This document shows positions 9,301 through 18,143 of a stretch of 64,000 nucleotides of DNA, piece by piece. The DNA lies in NCBI GenBank assembly GCA_007694945.1, contig REER01000063.1, positions 1 through 64,000 on the forward strand, read 5' to 3'. The notes under the pieces are model-generated. The model had not been told where the DNA came from. It made no database searches and saw nothing but the letters and a program-made list of their open reading frames with translations. The position numbers and the translations under genes were made by a program. Each line of letters starts with the position of its first letter. Within the stretch, counting starts at the first letter, position 1. This stretch comes from Paracoccaceae bacterium. Its GTDB lineage: Bacteria; Pseudomonadota; Alphaproteobacteria; Rhodobacterales; Rhodobacteraceae.

Positions 9301-9786
9301 GACTATCTGCAACGGGACTTCGGCCTGCGCATCGCCGAAGAGGCTATCCGCCGCTATCGAGACAAACACCGCAGCGACATGATGGCCGCCACCGAGCGCG
9401 CCTTTGCCGAACTGACCAATGGCGCCTACCAAGCGCTTCGAACCCGCCCCGAAGGCGCTTCCGAAATCCTGCTGGCCATTGATGCGAATGGCACTGCTCG
9501 ACAGATCGGCGAGATGTCGAAAGGAACGCGGTTCCAGCTTTATCTGGCACTGCGCGCGGCGGCTTATGAGCAACTAGCCGCACAGGGCGTTGCGCTGCCC
9601 TTCTTCTGCGATGATGTGTTCGAAACATTCGATGAGGACCGCACCCGCGCCGCCTGTCGCCTGATGGAGCGGATCGGGCGCAGCGGTCAGGCGGTCTACC
9701 TGACGCATCACCGCCATGTGGTCGAGATTGCACGAGAGGTCTGCGAGACACAGCCGATGGTTCACTGGATCAACCGGCGGGAATGA
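6346..9786 (+). CDS. yhaN: YhaN/SbcC-like coiled-coil AAA ATPase
   Basis: A 1146-aa SMC/Rad50-like ATPase. The N-terminal half-domain carries the Walker A motif GPNEAGKST (about 35-43). A long, highly charged and alanine-rich coiled coil fills roughly residues 150-1000. The C-terminal half-domain has a signature-like stretch MSKGTRFQLYLALR (about 1056) and Walker B FFCDDVFETFDED (about 1085). The pattern fits YhaN, partner of YhaO. No CxxC zinc hook like that of SbcC/Rad50 was noticed mid-coil, as in other YhaN proteins. It ends the operon and is convergent with the next gene. It probably forms a heterotetramer with YhaO acting on DNA ends. Confidence 0.88.
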   Translation: MRIERLSLEFFGHFTGKSFDFGKLRDGSDFHVIYGPNEAGKSTTMEAYLRLLYGFKQREPYAFQHQRQNLRVSGLLDIDGEVRLFTRLPSRSGNLRGEADTVLPESAIAAHLGGLSLEDYRSLLCLDDDTIEKGGEDIAQAKGDIGRLLFSAAAGVADLNAVLDQARDEANTLYKKRSGVTRVAELKRALTEVESSIREMDVTANAWRKLKEALQAAKQEEAQARAARDELRGQQTQVAAQRRALPNLARLDRLVAKVADYADYPAYIDINSEALVTMMTEQGQARAELERLDAHIAETRTARAELVIDEERLTLDRELDDLDALRSRMQTALLDLPRRQREHDEALAEMQRIARDLGAKEGCDATGLIIAPSDITHIETLRDRMRDAIAARATGAREIDAVQARFAETQKAHQALVDAPPAQTGMTDLLRRFDADQLATQAAAATQAIASADVALRDALGALASGAQRFSALPPCPVDLSTATELAERHAALSEKIARASEKLAQLDEDMAAYQARMSRIADSTGGANDEAAQEARARRDALWQAHRAALSAESADEFAHAMEALDRIDAARLAHARELGELRKFGQDMAEAKARAAKSRAERDSLEAQAQEIETAAQEVMRAIGLPALSVASFADWVTRHAKASEAQRRRDMVAEQHRDILGRAEQLRAKLAPLVDLDCPRFDAALAAARHLAEAERDYLDRLRGAADRLTALRDEFDNRQRAQAALEGAAEQAVAEWRAGVEALFGDTLPPDRLAEALGQLRDLREHDATRREAAHRIMAMQHDQQRFTDAMTTIGQRFAEVQPDPLETFRHLREFAEQAKADKARQAQLSSELDKTAQRRAELVATLADIDRNVTAFSAVFPATIDASSLKALREATGTARDVIEKRRQIAELEAQILGDLSLPDIDAARALLGDATAPELEAQSQSLKADLDRAEERLSAATVARANAARDLDAVTGGAEIAELVEQRSTLQLQIEETLLDYLQRDFGLRIAEEAIRRYRDKHRSDMMAATERAFAELTNGAYQALRTRPEGASEILLAIDANGTARQIGEMSKGTRFQLYLALRAAAYEQLAAQGVALPFFCDDVFETFDEDRTRAACRLMERIGRSGQAVYLTHHRHVVEIAREVCETQPMVHWINRRE

Positions 9787-9820
9787 TCCGTCTGAGACCG
9801 GGGCGATGGATCGAGATGCC

Positions 9821-10612
9821 TCAGTCGGCGAGCGTCGATCCGCGCCAGAACGGCCAGATAAGCGCTGCCGGGCCAAAGCCCATCAGCGCATAAAGCGCGA
9901 GATCAAAGGGCATAAACGGACCATCAAAGAAGGCGTAGGTGTAGAGGGTGCCGAGGAAGACCGAGATCCCGAGCAAGGCCACCTTCATCAGCATCGGGAT
10001 CGCCAGCAGGTCGCCGACAGGATGGCCGCGGCACAACAGCCATGCGGTCAGCCCAGTCAATGGCAGCGCGATGGCCAGATCCAGCACAAAGATTGTCTGA
10101 CCTGGAAGCGGCTGACGCGCAGCCATGGCTGGCAGGAGTTGCGACAGCCAAAGTGCGGTGAAGAGCACCAGCAGTAGCCCGAAAAGACCCGCAACAGTGC
10201 GGCGCGGTGGCCGGCGCCGTGCGCTCACGAGCGACGCGGGATTGACCGCGCGGACGAACAGCACAAGAGCCAACACGCTGAGGGCCATGATCGCCAGATA
10301 GAGCGGATAGGCCGGGTTCAGAACGCCGTCGAAACTGTAGAGCGCGTAGGCATAGAACAGATAGCCAACCAGCCCGGCCCAGATCAGCCAACCCTTGGCC
10401 CAGCCCTGCCGCAGCCGCGCATTCACCGCCAGAAGCGCCAAGGCGGCAAGGGCCGAGATAGTGTCCTGGCTCCAGGCACCGGGACGGAGATGGTCAGGTA
10501 CGGCGGCATAAGGGTCTGGTAGTAGAAACGTTGTGGCGACAGCGGCCAGTGCCAGCACGGCAGTGATGTCAGATAAACGTAACATTGGCGGCGTGGCGGC
10601 GGGGGTAATCAT
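9821..10612 (-). CDS. hypothetical polytopic membrane protein
   Basis: A 263-aa protein with about seven hydrophobic segments and an RRRPPRR basic loop mid-protein, suggesting a cytoplasmic loop. The ATG at 10612 is chosen because GGAG lies seven bases upstream; an in-frame ATG at 10627 overlaps that site. I do not recognise the family. It follows the epimerase-like gene by 33 bases and is probably its operon partner. Confidence 0.6.
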   Translation of the reverse strand: MITPAATPPMLRLSDITAVLALAAVATTFLLPDPYAAVPDHLRPGAWSQDTISALAALALLAVNARLRQGWAKGWLIWAGLVGYLFYAYALYSFDGVLNPAYPLYLAIMALSVLALVLFVRAVNPASLVSARRRPPRRTVAGLFGLLLVLFTALWLSQLLPAMAARQPLPGQTIFVLDLAIALPLTGLTAWLLCRGHPVGDLLAIPMLMKVALLGISVFLGTLYTYAFFDGPFMPFDLALYALMGFGPAALIWPFWRGSTLAD

Positions 10613-10645
10613 GTCAGAACTCCGCATATCAGTATGCTGGACGCG

Positions 10646-11581
10646 CTAGCTGGCGCTGTGCCGGTGGACGGCGATGACAGTGGCAAGACCCTCTTCGAAC
10701 GGTGTCGCAGTGCCGCCGAAACGCTGCAGAAATTTGCTGCTATCCACCTGATAGGGTAGGTCCCATTGAAACCGCATTTCCTCCAGTTCTGAAAGGATCG
10801 GGATGAACACTCCCAGAAGACGCCGCAGCATGTCGGGCATGACCGTGACCCGCAAGGGAACGCCCGCGATTTCAGCAGCTTTTGCAAGTAGTTCGCGCGT
10901 CGTGCGCGTGGGCGCGTTCGGCACATGCCATGCCTGCCCCCAATCTCCCTCGGGGGCGTCAAGCAACTGTATGATCGCGCAGGCAAAATCCGGCACGTAG
11001 GTATAGTCGTGGGCGTGATCGACCGGAAACGCCATGCGCGCCGGTTTGCCCGCGAGCAAGCGGTTGATCCCCTGTGCCACCAGCATCGAACTCTGCGCTC
11101 CCGGGCCATAGAAATCCGACGCTCTCACGGCACAGCTCATGACCTGCCCGGCGGCATGTGCCTCTTGCCAGAGCCGGGTCACCTCTGCTCGCGCCGACGG
11201 TTTGTCCCCGTCCCTGGCCAGCGGCATGTCCTCGGTCAACGGGGTTGTCTGCGGGCCATACATGTAGAGATTATCAGCGAGGAGGAAGCGCGCGCCCGTC
11301 CGGGCGCAGGCGTCAAGACAGTTTCTGGCAAGCCGCGGCCAGTCGCGCCGAAAGACCTTGCCCGAATACGGCAGCCCGACTGTGCAGACGAGGGTATGTG
11401 CCGCGCCCATCGCCTCGGCCAATCCTGTCCCACCTACAGCATCAGCGGGAGCAAACTCTACGCCTTCCGGCAGACTATCGGGTGGACTGCGCTGTATGAC
11501 CCGGACGGGCTCACCTAGCGCGGCAAGCTGTTCCGTCACCGAACGACCAACAGTGCCGCAGCCCAGAACGACAGTGCTCAT
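10646..11581 (-). CDS. NAD(P)-dependent epimerase/dehydratase-like protein (extended SDR)
   Basis: A 311-aa Rossmann-fold protein. The N-terminal VVLGCGTVGRSV motif binds the dinucleotide; the middle contains LADNLYMYGP, where extended SDRs often carry an active-site Tyr, and YVPDFA, a usual landmark of nucleoside-diphosphate-sugar epimerase-like proteins. No clear YxxxK pair was seen, so it may be an atypical reductase or NmrA-like protein. The ATG at 11581 has GGGAGGA at good spacing, better than the longer frame to 11605. It lies between a 283-aa unknown gene upstream and a membrane protein gene downstream in one minus-strand run. Confidence 0.65.
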   Translation of the reverse strand: MSTVVLGCGTVGRSVTEQLAALGEPVRVIQRSPPDSLPEGVEFAPADAVGGTGLAEAMGAAHTLVCTVGLPYSGKVFRRDWPRLARNCLDACARTGARFLLADNLYMYGPQTTPLTEDMPLARDGDKPSARAEVTRLWQEAHAAGQVMSCAVRASDFYGPGAQSSMLVAQGINRLLAGKPARMAFPVDHAHDYTYVPDFACAIIQLLDAPEGDWGQAWHVPNAPTRTTRELLAKAAEIAGVPLRVTVMPDMLRRLLGVFIPILSELEEMRFQWDLPYQVDSSKFLQRFGGTATPFEEGLATVIAVHRHSAS

Positions 11582-11630
11582 CAAATCCTCCCTTAAATCA
11601 ACCACATGCTGTCACGGAGCGTCCAGTATA

Positions 11631-12482
11631 TCAGAACTTCGCACCTGTGACTGTGGCGAGAAAGAAAGGCGCGTAATCAGGCGTTCCCCACATATTGCCA
11701 AGCTCCACTCGGCTGGGGATGAGAAAGCCCTGGTGGCGCGTCATCTCCAGCATCCGCCCGCCGAAGGGTTGCAGGCGGTACGTTTTATCTGGGTTGGCGT
11801 CGGACCAGCGCAGCGCCCAGACCTCGGTCAGGTTGCCCTCGGCATCGATGCTAATCTGCATGGGCTCAATGGCCTGTATATCGGCGAAGCGGATCTCGGC
11901 GCTGTCGGGGCCGGTCTGCTCCCATTCGGCGCCGAATTGCGGCAACAGGCTTGCGGGCGCCCAGACCGCCTCCAGCAGCACACGAGTTGCCGCGGCGCGC
12001 GCATGATCCTCGGTCCCGCCGATCCGGGCCAATGCGACAAGCCCATGAAGCCAGAACTTGGTCCAGCTTTCTTCCTGACCGTCCGCGCGATGATACCCGT
12101 CGGAGCCGCCAAATCGTATCAGTCCGGTACCGATATCGGCCTGCCAGACAAAGCCACGTGCGGGCGGGGCGAGGATTTGGCGTGCCCGCATCGGCATCTC
12201 ATTGCCATTCATGATGAAACTGCCCACCATCTCCAGCCTCACGACGCGGTGCAGGGGCGTGCCCGGCTCGATGGTGCGGGCGAAGTAACGTCGCGCGACC
12301 TCGGGCAGGCCTTCGACCATCGACGGGTCATAGCGCGGCGGCTCGGCCTTGCGCGCGTCCTCCAGCGCTGCCCAGACATGCTCGGCCTGCGATCGGTCGC
12401 GGGAGTGGATCCATAGGCCAAGGGCTGTAGCGGCGATCAGGCCGCTGGCGAGTGCAAACAGGATCAGTTTGAACAGGGTCAC
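11631..12482 (-). CDS. conserved membrane-anchored protein of unknown function
   Basis: A 283-aa protein if begun at the GTG at 12482, which has AAGGGAAG at good spacing; the longer frame needs a TTG at 12527. One N-terminal membrane segment (FKLILFALASGLIA) is followed by a soluble domain with landmarks GLPEVARRYF, MVGSFIMNG and PFGGRMLEMTRHQGF near the C-terminus. This pattern recurs in a bacterial family without known function whose members often carry the LP-x-x-RRYF motif. It leads the three-gene minus-strand run. Confidence 0.65.
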   Translation of the reverse strand: MTLFKLILFALASGLIAATALGLWIHSRDRSQAEHVWAALEDARKAEPPRYDPSMVEGLPEVARRYFARTIEPGTPLHRVVRLEMVGSFIMNGNEMPMRARQILAPPARGFVWQADIGTGLIRFGGSDGYHRADGQEESWTKFWLHGLVALARIGGTEDHARAAATRVLLEAVWAPASLLPQFGAEWEQTGPDSAEIRFADIQAIEPMQISIDAEGNLTEVWALRWSDANPDKTYRLQPFGGRMLEMTRHQGFLIPSRVELGNMWGTPDYAPFFLATVTGAKF

Positions 12483-12584
12483 GAGGGCTTCCCTTACGAA
12501 TCGTTTCAACCACTTTGCGCATCGCAATGACGGGTTTGTCCAATGATCTATCGCCTGCGGAGCCGAAGCGCGCGTTGATGAAGG

Positions 12585-14042
12585 TCAAAACCACAGGATG
12601 AGCAGAAGCATCAGGATCGCACCTGTAAAGATCGTATAGGTAAGAACCGGGACAAGCGTATAGCGGAGCACCTCACCATCGCGCCCGGTGAGGCCGACAG
12701 TGGCCGTGCCTGCGATGATGTTATGCGGCGCGATGGCATTCCCTATCGCCGCGCCCACGGCTTGCGCGGCCGCCATCAGGATCAGCGGCAAGTCCAGACT
12801 GTGCGCCGTGGCGGCCTGAAACTCGGTGAAGAGGATATTCGAGGCTGTGGCAGACCCACTGACGAAAGTCCCCAGAGCGCCAATGAGCGGGGAGAGCAGC
12901 GGCCATAATGCGCCCGCCTGTGCTGCCGCCTCGGCCGCTTCGGCGATCAGACCGCCCTGGACCGTCAGCCGCGCAAGGGTCAGCATCACGAAGAGCGCCA
13001 GCGCGACCGGCGCGAGCCTGCGCAGCGCCGCGCCCAGCGCGGGGCCGAGCGCGGCGCTGCGCCCGGTCAACGTTGCAGACAGCACCAAGCCCAGCACCAG
13101 CAGCGTCCCGGGATGGTAGAGAGGCGCCAGCCCGCCCGAGAACCCGCCCCAGCTCCAGCCCAGCCAAAGGCCCGAGAGTGCCTGCTGCAGCGGTGGGACA
13201 AGGCGCGTGACCAGAACCAGCGCTAGGATGAGCAGATAGGGCATGAGATCGGCCAGCCGCCAGCCCGCCTGTGCCTGCACGCTGCTCGGGCGGACGAGCG
13301 CCGCAAAGACAGCTCCGCCTGTAAGCGCGCCGCCGAGCGTCACCAGTTCCGGCCCGGCGAGCCATGCCAACGCCGTTGCGGGTACAAGGAAGCAGAGCGC
13401 TGCGAGCACGGCCAGCCGCATCTGCGCCAATGTGAGCCGCTCACCATGCGCCAGCCGCATCACGGCCAGCGCAAGCAGGATCATGGGCAGCAGATGCAGC
13501 GCCATTGTCCAGCCCGCAAGCGCATTGGCGGACAGGCCCAGCAGTTCGACCTGAGTCAATGCCGGGGTGCCGACTGCCCCGAAGGAAACGCCCCCGGCAT
13601 GACCCAGAAGCGCCAGCGCCACCGCCCGGACCGGCGTGAAACCAAGACCAACCAGCAGCGGCGCAGCCAGCGCAACCGGTGTCCCGAATCCCGCCGCGCC
13701 CTCCATGAACAGACCGAAGAACCACGCGATCAACAGCGCCTGCACGGCACGGTCATCGCTGATCCGCGCCAGCGCCTGGCAAAGACGCTGCAGCGCGCCG
13801 ACACGCGACTGCAGTTCGTAGATCGCCAGTGCAGGCAGGATGATCCACAGGATCGTGGCCGTGCTGCTGGCGGCCTCAAGCGTGACCCCGACCAGCAACG
13901 GGGCCTCGAGCCCGCCGATGCCCCAGACCACCGCCAAGGCGACGGCCAACCCTGCGGCCCCGGCGAGCGCCGCGCGCCAACGCAGAAACGCCATCGCCGC
14001 GAGCACGACCAGAAGCGGCAAACCGGCGAGCAGCGCCTGCAT
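12585..14042 (-). CDS. lldP: L-lactate permease (LctP/LldP family)
   Basis: A 485-aa polytopic membrane protein with about 12-14 hydrophobic segments. Family landmarks include FFGLFMEGAAGFGTPVALAA, LGHAGGVSFGA and GTFVSGSATASNILF. It is shorter than E. coli LldP (551 aa) but complete at both ends. It would import lactate, and relatives take glycolate, by proton symport. Its ATG at 14042 directly follows the stop of the D-lactate dehydrogenase gene (one-base gap), so the two are one operon for lactate exchange. Confidence 0.88.
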   Translation of the reverse strand: MQALLAGLPLLVVLAAMAFLRWRAALAGAAGLAVALAVVWGIGGLEAPLLVGVTLEAASSTATILWIILPALAIYELQSRVGALQRLCQALARISDDRAVQALLIAWFFGLFMEGAAGFGTPVALAAPLLVGLGFTPVRAVALALLGHAGGVSFGAVGTPALTQVELLGLSANALAGWTMALHLLPMILLALAVMRLAHGERLTLAQMRLAVLAALCFLVPATALAWLAGPELVTLGGALTGGAVFAALVRPSSVQAQAGWRLADLMPYLLILALVLVTRLVPPLQQALSGLWLGWSWGGFSGGLAPLYHPGTLLVLGLVLSATLTGRSAALGPALGAALRRLAPVALALFVMLTLARLTVQGGLIAEAAEAAAQAGALWPLLSPLIGALGTFVSGSATASNILFTEFQAATAHSLDLPLILMAAAQAVGAAIGNAIAPHNIIAGTATVGLTGRDGEVLRYTLVPVLTYTIFTGAILMLLLILWF

Positions 14043-14043
14043 G

Positions 14044-15042
14044 TCAGTCGGGCAGATTCACAGGGTGGAGCGGCGCGCCTGTGCTTTGAAACTCGGTGAT
14101 ATTCGCGATCGTGGTCTCGGCAATCGCGCGCAGGGCCTCGCGAGTGAAAAAGCCCTGATGGCCCGTGATCAGTACATTCGGAAAGGTCAGCAACCGGGCA
14201 AAGACATCATCGGGGATAAAGCTCTGCGACATATCCTCGAAGAAAAGATCGGCCTCTTCCTCATAGACATCCAGACCCAGCGCCCCGATCTGGCCCAATT
14301 TCAGCCCGCGAATGACCGCGCGCGTATCGACCACGGCTCCGCGCGAGGTATTGATCAGCATGACCCCGGCTTTCAGGCGGGCGATGGCATCATCGTCGAT
14401 GAGATGGTGCGTGTCGGGCGTGAGCGGGCATTGCAGCGTGATGATATCTGCCCGACCGAGAAGCTCGTCCATCTCGACATAGCGCACGCCCAGCGCTTCG
14501 CATTCGGCACTGGGATAAGGGTCATAGGCCAGCAATTCGCAGCCGAATCCGGACAGGATGCGCGCCAGAACCGTGCCGATCAGCCCGGTGCCGACAATGC
14601 CCGCGACCTTGCCGTGCATGTCAAAGCCCATCAGCCCGTCCAGCGCGAAATTCCCCTCGCGCACTCGGTTGAAGGCGCGATGCGTCTTGCGGTTCAATGC
14701 CAGGATCAGCGCGACCGTGTGCTCGGCCACGGAATGCGGAGAATAGGCCGGCACGCGGGCCGCGGCAATCCCGGCCGCTTGCGCAGCACGCAGGTCGACA
14801 TGGTTGAACCCGGCCGAGCGCAGCGCGATCAGCTTGATCCCCAGATCCGAGAGCACCGAGATGGTCGCGCCGCCGAGGTCGTCATTGACAAAGGCACAGA
14901 TCGCTTGCGCGCCCTGCGCCAGTCGCGCCGTGTCCGGGTTCAGCCGCGCCTCGTGAAACTGCATATCCAGCGCTGTGCCCTGCGCGGCATGCTGCATGAA
15001 GACAAGATCATGTGGCTTGGCGCTGAAAACGTCGATGCGCAT
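14044..15042 (-). CDS. ldhA: D-lactate dehydrogenase / 2-hydroxyacid dehydrogenase
   Basis: A 332-aa D-2-hydroxyacid dehydrogenase close in length to E. coli LdhA (329 aa), interconverting pyruvate and D-lactate with NADH in the cytoplasm. The NAD site is GTGLIGTVLARIL. Catalytic Arg lies in NTSRGAVVDT, Glu in LDVYEEEADLF and His in ITGHQGFFT, the LdhA-type pattern. The ATG at 15042 with AAAGGGG upstream is preferred to a longer frame to 15132. It is followed directly by the lactate permease. No FNR-type box was found upstream, so regulation is not visible. Confidence 0.85.
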   Translation of the reverse strand: MRIDVFSAKPHDLVFMQHAAQGTALDMQFHEARLNPDTARLAQGAQAICAFVNDDLGGATISVLSDLGIKLIALRSAGFNHVDLRAAQAAGIAAARVPAYSPHSVAEHTVALILALNRKTHRAFNRVREGNFALDGLMGFDMHGKVAGIVGTGLIGTVLARILSGFGCELLAYDPYPSAECEALGVRYVEMDELLGRADIITLQCPLTPDTHHLIDDDAIARLKAGVMLINTSRGAVVDTRAVIRGLKLGQIGALGLDVYEEEADLFFEDMSQSFIPDDVFARLLTFPNVLITGHQGFFTREALRAIAETTIANITEFQSTGAPLHPVNLPD

Positions 15043-15254
15043 GGCGCCCCTTTCGATGACTATCCTAAAACACACGACGATAGGACCGCGACGCGCGTTC
15101 TTCAAGCCAAGCTGCGCGCGCTTGGCGTGCATGATCCGTCATTGCCTTGCCAAGGTATGCCGCGTTGCAAGGAACTAGTTGAAAGACCGGATCCCGAGTC
15201 GAGGGCAAAGATCCTTAACAGAGGCCGGGGGCCGACGGCGATACTTGCGCCTGG

Positions 15255-16223
15255 CTACTCCCATACATCTGGCGCTGCTTGAACAGCAAGGAACTCTGCG
15301 ATCCGCGTCCGCACCTCGGCATGGTGACCCAGCAGCAAGTGGCCACCCGTCTCGAAAAACAGGGCCTCGGCCCGCGGCAGCCACTCTGCAGTGAACGTCG
15401 CTGTCGTGATGGGCGTGATCCGGTCATCGCGGGCGTGGATGATCAATGTGGACGCCGTAATCTCGGAAGTGTCGAGTGCGGCAGCAGGGTCGATGGCCGC
15501 GCCTTCATTCGCCAGCCCGTCACGGCGAAGCGTCACCGGCAGGAAAGCCGTGCTCATCGCATCAACGAAACCGGCTTCGACCTCGGTCATCTGTTTGGTC
15601 AGATCAGGCCGTGCGTCGAATACTGGCGCCAGCGCATTCGGCGAAAGGCGCAGGACGGCCCAGAGCGGCAAGTTAGTGGCAAAGAGCGCATCATAGAGCC
15701 AGATCGGGATCGGCAGGTCCTGTTCCTCGTCCGTGAGCGGGGCGTAAGGTGCGAGCGACAGAAGGATCAGCGCCTGCGTCCGCTCCGGGTGGCGATGCGC
15801 AAATTGGAGCGCTGGCGGGACACCACCGGACATCGCGGCAACCGTTACCTTGTCGAGCCCGAGACCATCCAGCATCTCGGCAAAGGCATCGGCCTGCGCG
15901 GCAGTGGATCCGTGTGCTGGCATCGCGGAACCCGGATAGCCGAAGCGCGAGGGCGCAATCCAGCGTGTGCGTTCGGGCAGGAAGGCCTCGGCCATGAGCC
16001 GCCCCTGGTCATGTCCACCGCCTGCACCATGAATCACCAGCACTGGCGCGCCATCACCACCTTTGGCAAAGGCCACCGGGCCGAAGGAGGTCTCGATCAC
16101 CTGTGCCCCGGCCTCGAGCCGCGCCGTTATGGCCCGCAGGTCGCGCATGTAGGTCCAGCCGACGACGATCAGCACGCCGCAGGTTGCGATCAGCAGGAGC
16201 CATCGGACGCGCGACCAGCGCAT
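15255..16223 (-). CDS. alpha/beta hydrolase
   Basis: A 322-aa alpha/beta-hydrolase with an N-terminal membrane segment (WLLLIATCGVLIVVGW) that anchors it or exports it. The oxyanion region is HGAGGGHDQG, the nucleophile Ser lies in AAMSGG, an Asp in HARDDRITP and the catalytic His in TGGHLLLGHH. The substrate is unknown. It starts three bases after the stop of the beta-lactamase-like gene and is co-transcribed with it and aroQ. Confidence 0.8.
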   Translation of the reverse strand: MRWSRVRWLLLIATCGVLIVVGWTYMRDLRAITARLEAGAQVIETSFGPVAFAKGGDGAPVLVIHGAGGGHDQGRLMAEAFLPERTRWIAPSRFGYPGSAMPAHGSTAAQADAFAEMLDGLGLDKVTVAAMSGGVPPALQFAHRHPERTQALILLSLAPYAPLTDEEQDLPIPIWLYDALFATNLPLWAVLRLSPNALAPVFDARPDLTKQMTEVEAGFVDAMSTAFLPVTLRRDGLANEGAAIDPAAALDTSEITASTLIIHARDDRITPITTATFTAEWLPRAEALFFETGGHLLLGHHAEVRTRIAEFLAVQAAPDVWE

Positions 16224-16226
16224 GGC

Positions 16227-18143
16227 TCAGTCAAAGCCTCCGAAGGCCAGCCCCCAATGCCCGAACAGTGCCGCCGTGACCGTGAGAACCATGACAAAGG
16301 CGAAATGATGCAAACGCCGCCCCAGGCTCCAGCCCCGCCCGCGCCAGAGAATGAGCAATACCAGCAAGATAAGCGCTAACACAGCCAGGACATCCGCCAG
16401 AACGAAAACAGCGACCAATGTTGGTTGCGGTTGGTCGATCATGTATTCCATGCCCAGTTGCAGGGCCGTAGCGAGCGCAAGCCCGGAAGCGGCGACCAGC
16501 ATCCAGACCAGAACGGACGCCACGACCCCGAGACTGGTCACCAGTGTGCCCATGCGGCTGCCACCCTTCAACCCGTGCCGCCAGATCAACCCCAGGAGCG
16601 TGGTCAGCGCCAGCAGCGCCGACAGGCCGAAACCCGTGACCGCCAGCATGGGGTCATTGCCGAAACGTATTCGCTCGTATGTCATACTTCCCGAGCCATC
16701 CATCAGCCGCACGACCCGACCCGCATCGTCCCGGATCGCCATGATCCGTTCGCCGTCGGGGCCTTGCCACAGATCGGGATCAATGGGGTCATGCCTTACC
16801 ATGGTGCCCACACGCATCGACGGCGCGTGGATCGCCCCGTCGGGCTGCGCCTGCACGCTGATCTGCGGCGCCATCGCTTGCAGCGGGCCGCTGAACTCGC
16901 GACGGTTGGCCAGGTAGCGCCCGGCGACTTCTTCGGCGCGGGCGCTGGCATCGGGCACGGGCTGCGGCGCGGAATCGGACAGGCCGGCCTCGGCGGCCAG
17001 ATGGGCGAGGATCAGATCCGGCACGAGGAAGGGCAGGCTCGCCCCTGTGCCGCCGTTCTGCGAGATGAACACGCCCGCGCCTAGCTCGGGGATGAAGACC
17101 AGATTCGACAGGAACTCGTTCAACCCGCCCGCATGACCAAAGGCCACGGTACCGAACAGGGGCCGCGCCTGAAACCCATGCACCATGTCCGAGGCCCCGT
17201 CCAGATCGTCGAACAGCCGCGTGCGCATCTGCGCTATCGTCGCGGGGGAAAACAGCCTTGTACCGTCAATCGCGCCATCGCTCAGCAGAAATCGCAGAAA
17301 ACGTCCCATATCGGCAGCCGTGCTGGCGAAGCTCCCCGCCGGGCCGAAACTGCCGATATCGACGCGGAATGCCGGATGGTTGATGCCACCCTGCACACGA
17401 TAGCTGCGCGAGAGTGGCGGCTGGTCAGGGCGGGACATCGCCTCGCTATAGGTGGTGTCCACCATGCCCAAAGGGTCGAGGATACGAGCCTGCACGAACT
17501 CCTCGAAGGGTATGCCCGCCACATCCTCGATGATCTGCCCGGCCAGCGCCACGCCCCAGTTGGAATACGCGGTCACTGCCCCGCGCGGGAACACCTGATC
17601 GGGCGCGCTAGCCGCCAAGGCCTGCGGGCGCGGCAGCGCACCGGTGTCAGGGTCGAACAGGGCATAGCTGTCCTCGAAGCCGGGCCGGTGGCTCATCAAC
17701 TGCGCCAGCGTCAGCGGCTCCTCACCCGGCACGGTGGCCTCGACCAGATAGCCGGAGACATCCGCCTGCAGGTCCAGCGCGCCCTCCTCGACCAGCATCA
17801 TCACGCCCAGCCAGGTAAAGAGCTTGCTGATCGAGCCGATCTCGAAACGCACATCATCCGGGCCTGCGCTTGTGCCTGCCTCGATGTCGGAATACCCCCA
17901 GCCGCGCAGAATCACTTCATCGCCCAGCACCAGCGCGCCAATCGCACCCGGTACCTGCTGCGTGGTCATGAAGGCTTCCGCCAGCGCATCGAAGCGCGCG
18001 CCGAGCTCATGAATCGCAGACTCCTCGGCGTTCGCAGGCAAAATCTGCGTGATGCCTACGAACAGAACAGCCCACGTAGCGGACCGCAACCTTTCCAACC
18101 CGCATTCCATACGGTCAGAAAAAAGCGTCAAAAGCGAGGTCAT
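16227..18143 (-). CDS. serine hydrolase, class C beta-lactamase family, with C-terminal membrane segments
   Basis: A 638-aa protein. A signal-like segment (about 20-40, ending PANAEE) is followed by a beta-lactamase/PBP4*-type domain with Ser-x-x-Lys in GSISKLF and Tyr-x-Asn in AYSNWG. A linker and about four or five hydrophobic segments fill the last 150 residues. The enzymatic part would face the periplasm. Such proteins act as D-amino-peptidases, esterases or cell-wall hydrolases; this one cannot be assigned. The start overlaps the aroQ stop (TGATG). An in-frame ATG at 18110 is a possible alternative start. Confidence 0.8.
   Translation of the reverse strand: MTSLLTLFSDRMECGLERLRSATWAVLFVGITQILPANAEESAIHELGARFDALAEAFMTTQQVPGAIGALVLGDEVILRGWGYSDIEAGTSAGPDDVRFEIGSISKLFTWLGVMMLVEEGALDLQADVSGYLVEATVPGEEPLTLAQLMSHRPGFEDSYALFDPDTGALPRPQALAASAPDQVFPRGAVTAYSNWGVALAGQIIEDVAGIPFEEFVQARILDPLGMVDTTYSEAMSRPDQPPLSRSYRVQGGINHPAFRVDIGSFGPAGSFASTAADMGRFLRFLLSDGAIDGTRLFSPATIAQMRTRLFDDLDGASDMVHGFQARPLFGTVAFGHAGGLNEFLSNLVFIPELGAGVFISQNGGTGASLPFLVPDLILAHLAAEAGLSDSAPQPVPDASARAEEVAGRYLANRREFSGPLQAMAPQISVQAQPDGAIHAPSMRVGTMVRHDPIDPDLWQGPDGERIMAIRDDAGRVVRLMDGSGSMTYERIRFGNDPMLAVTGFGLSALLALTTLLGLIWRHGLKGGSRMGTLVTSLGVVASVLVWMLVAASGLALATALQLGMEYMIDQPQPTLVAVFVLADVLAVLALILLVLLILWRGRGWSLGRRLHHFAFVMVLTVTAALFGHWGLAFGGFD

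Noticed and set aside
8371-9573. A 400-codon frame opposite yhaN
   Set aside because: It mirrors the coiled-coil coding sequence, and yhaN has intact Walker motifs in its own frame. No RBS or domain.
15043-15254. FNR-type (TTGAT-N4-ATCAA) box expected before a fermentative D-lactate dehydrogenase
   Set aside because: No such sequence is present in the gap.
13840-15282. A 480-codon plus-strand frame opposite ldhA and lldP
   Set aside because: It spans two well-identified minus-strand genes and their gap; the translation is compositionally biased and has no motif.
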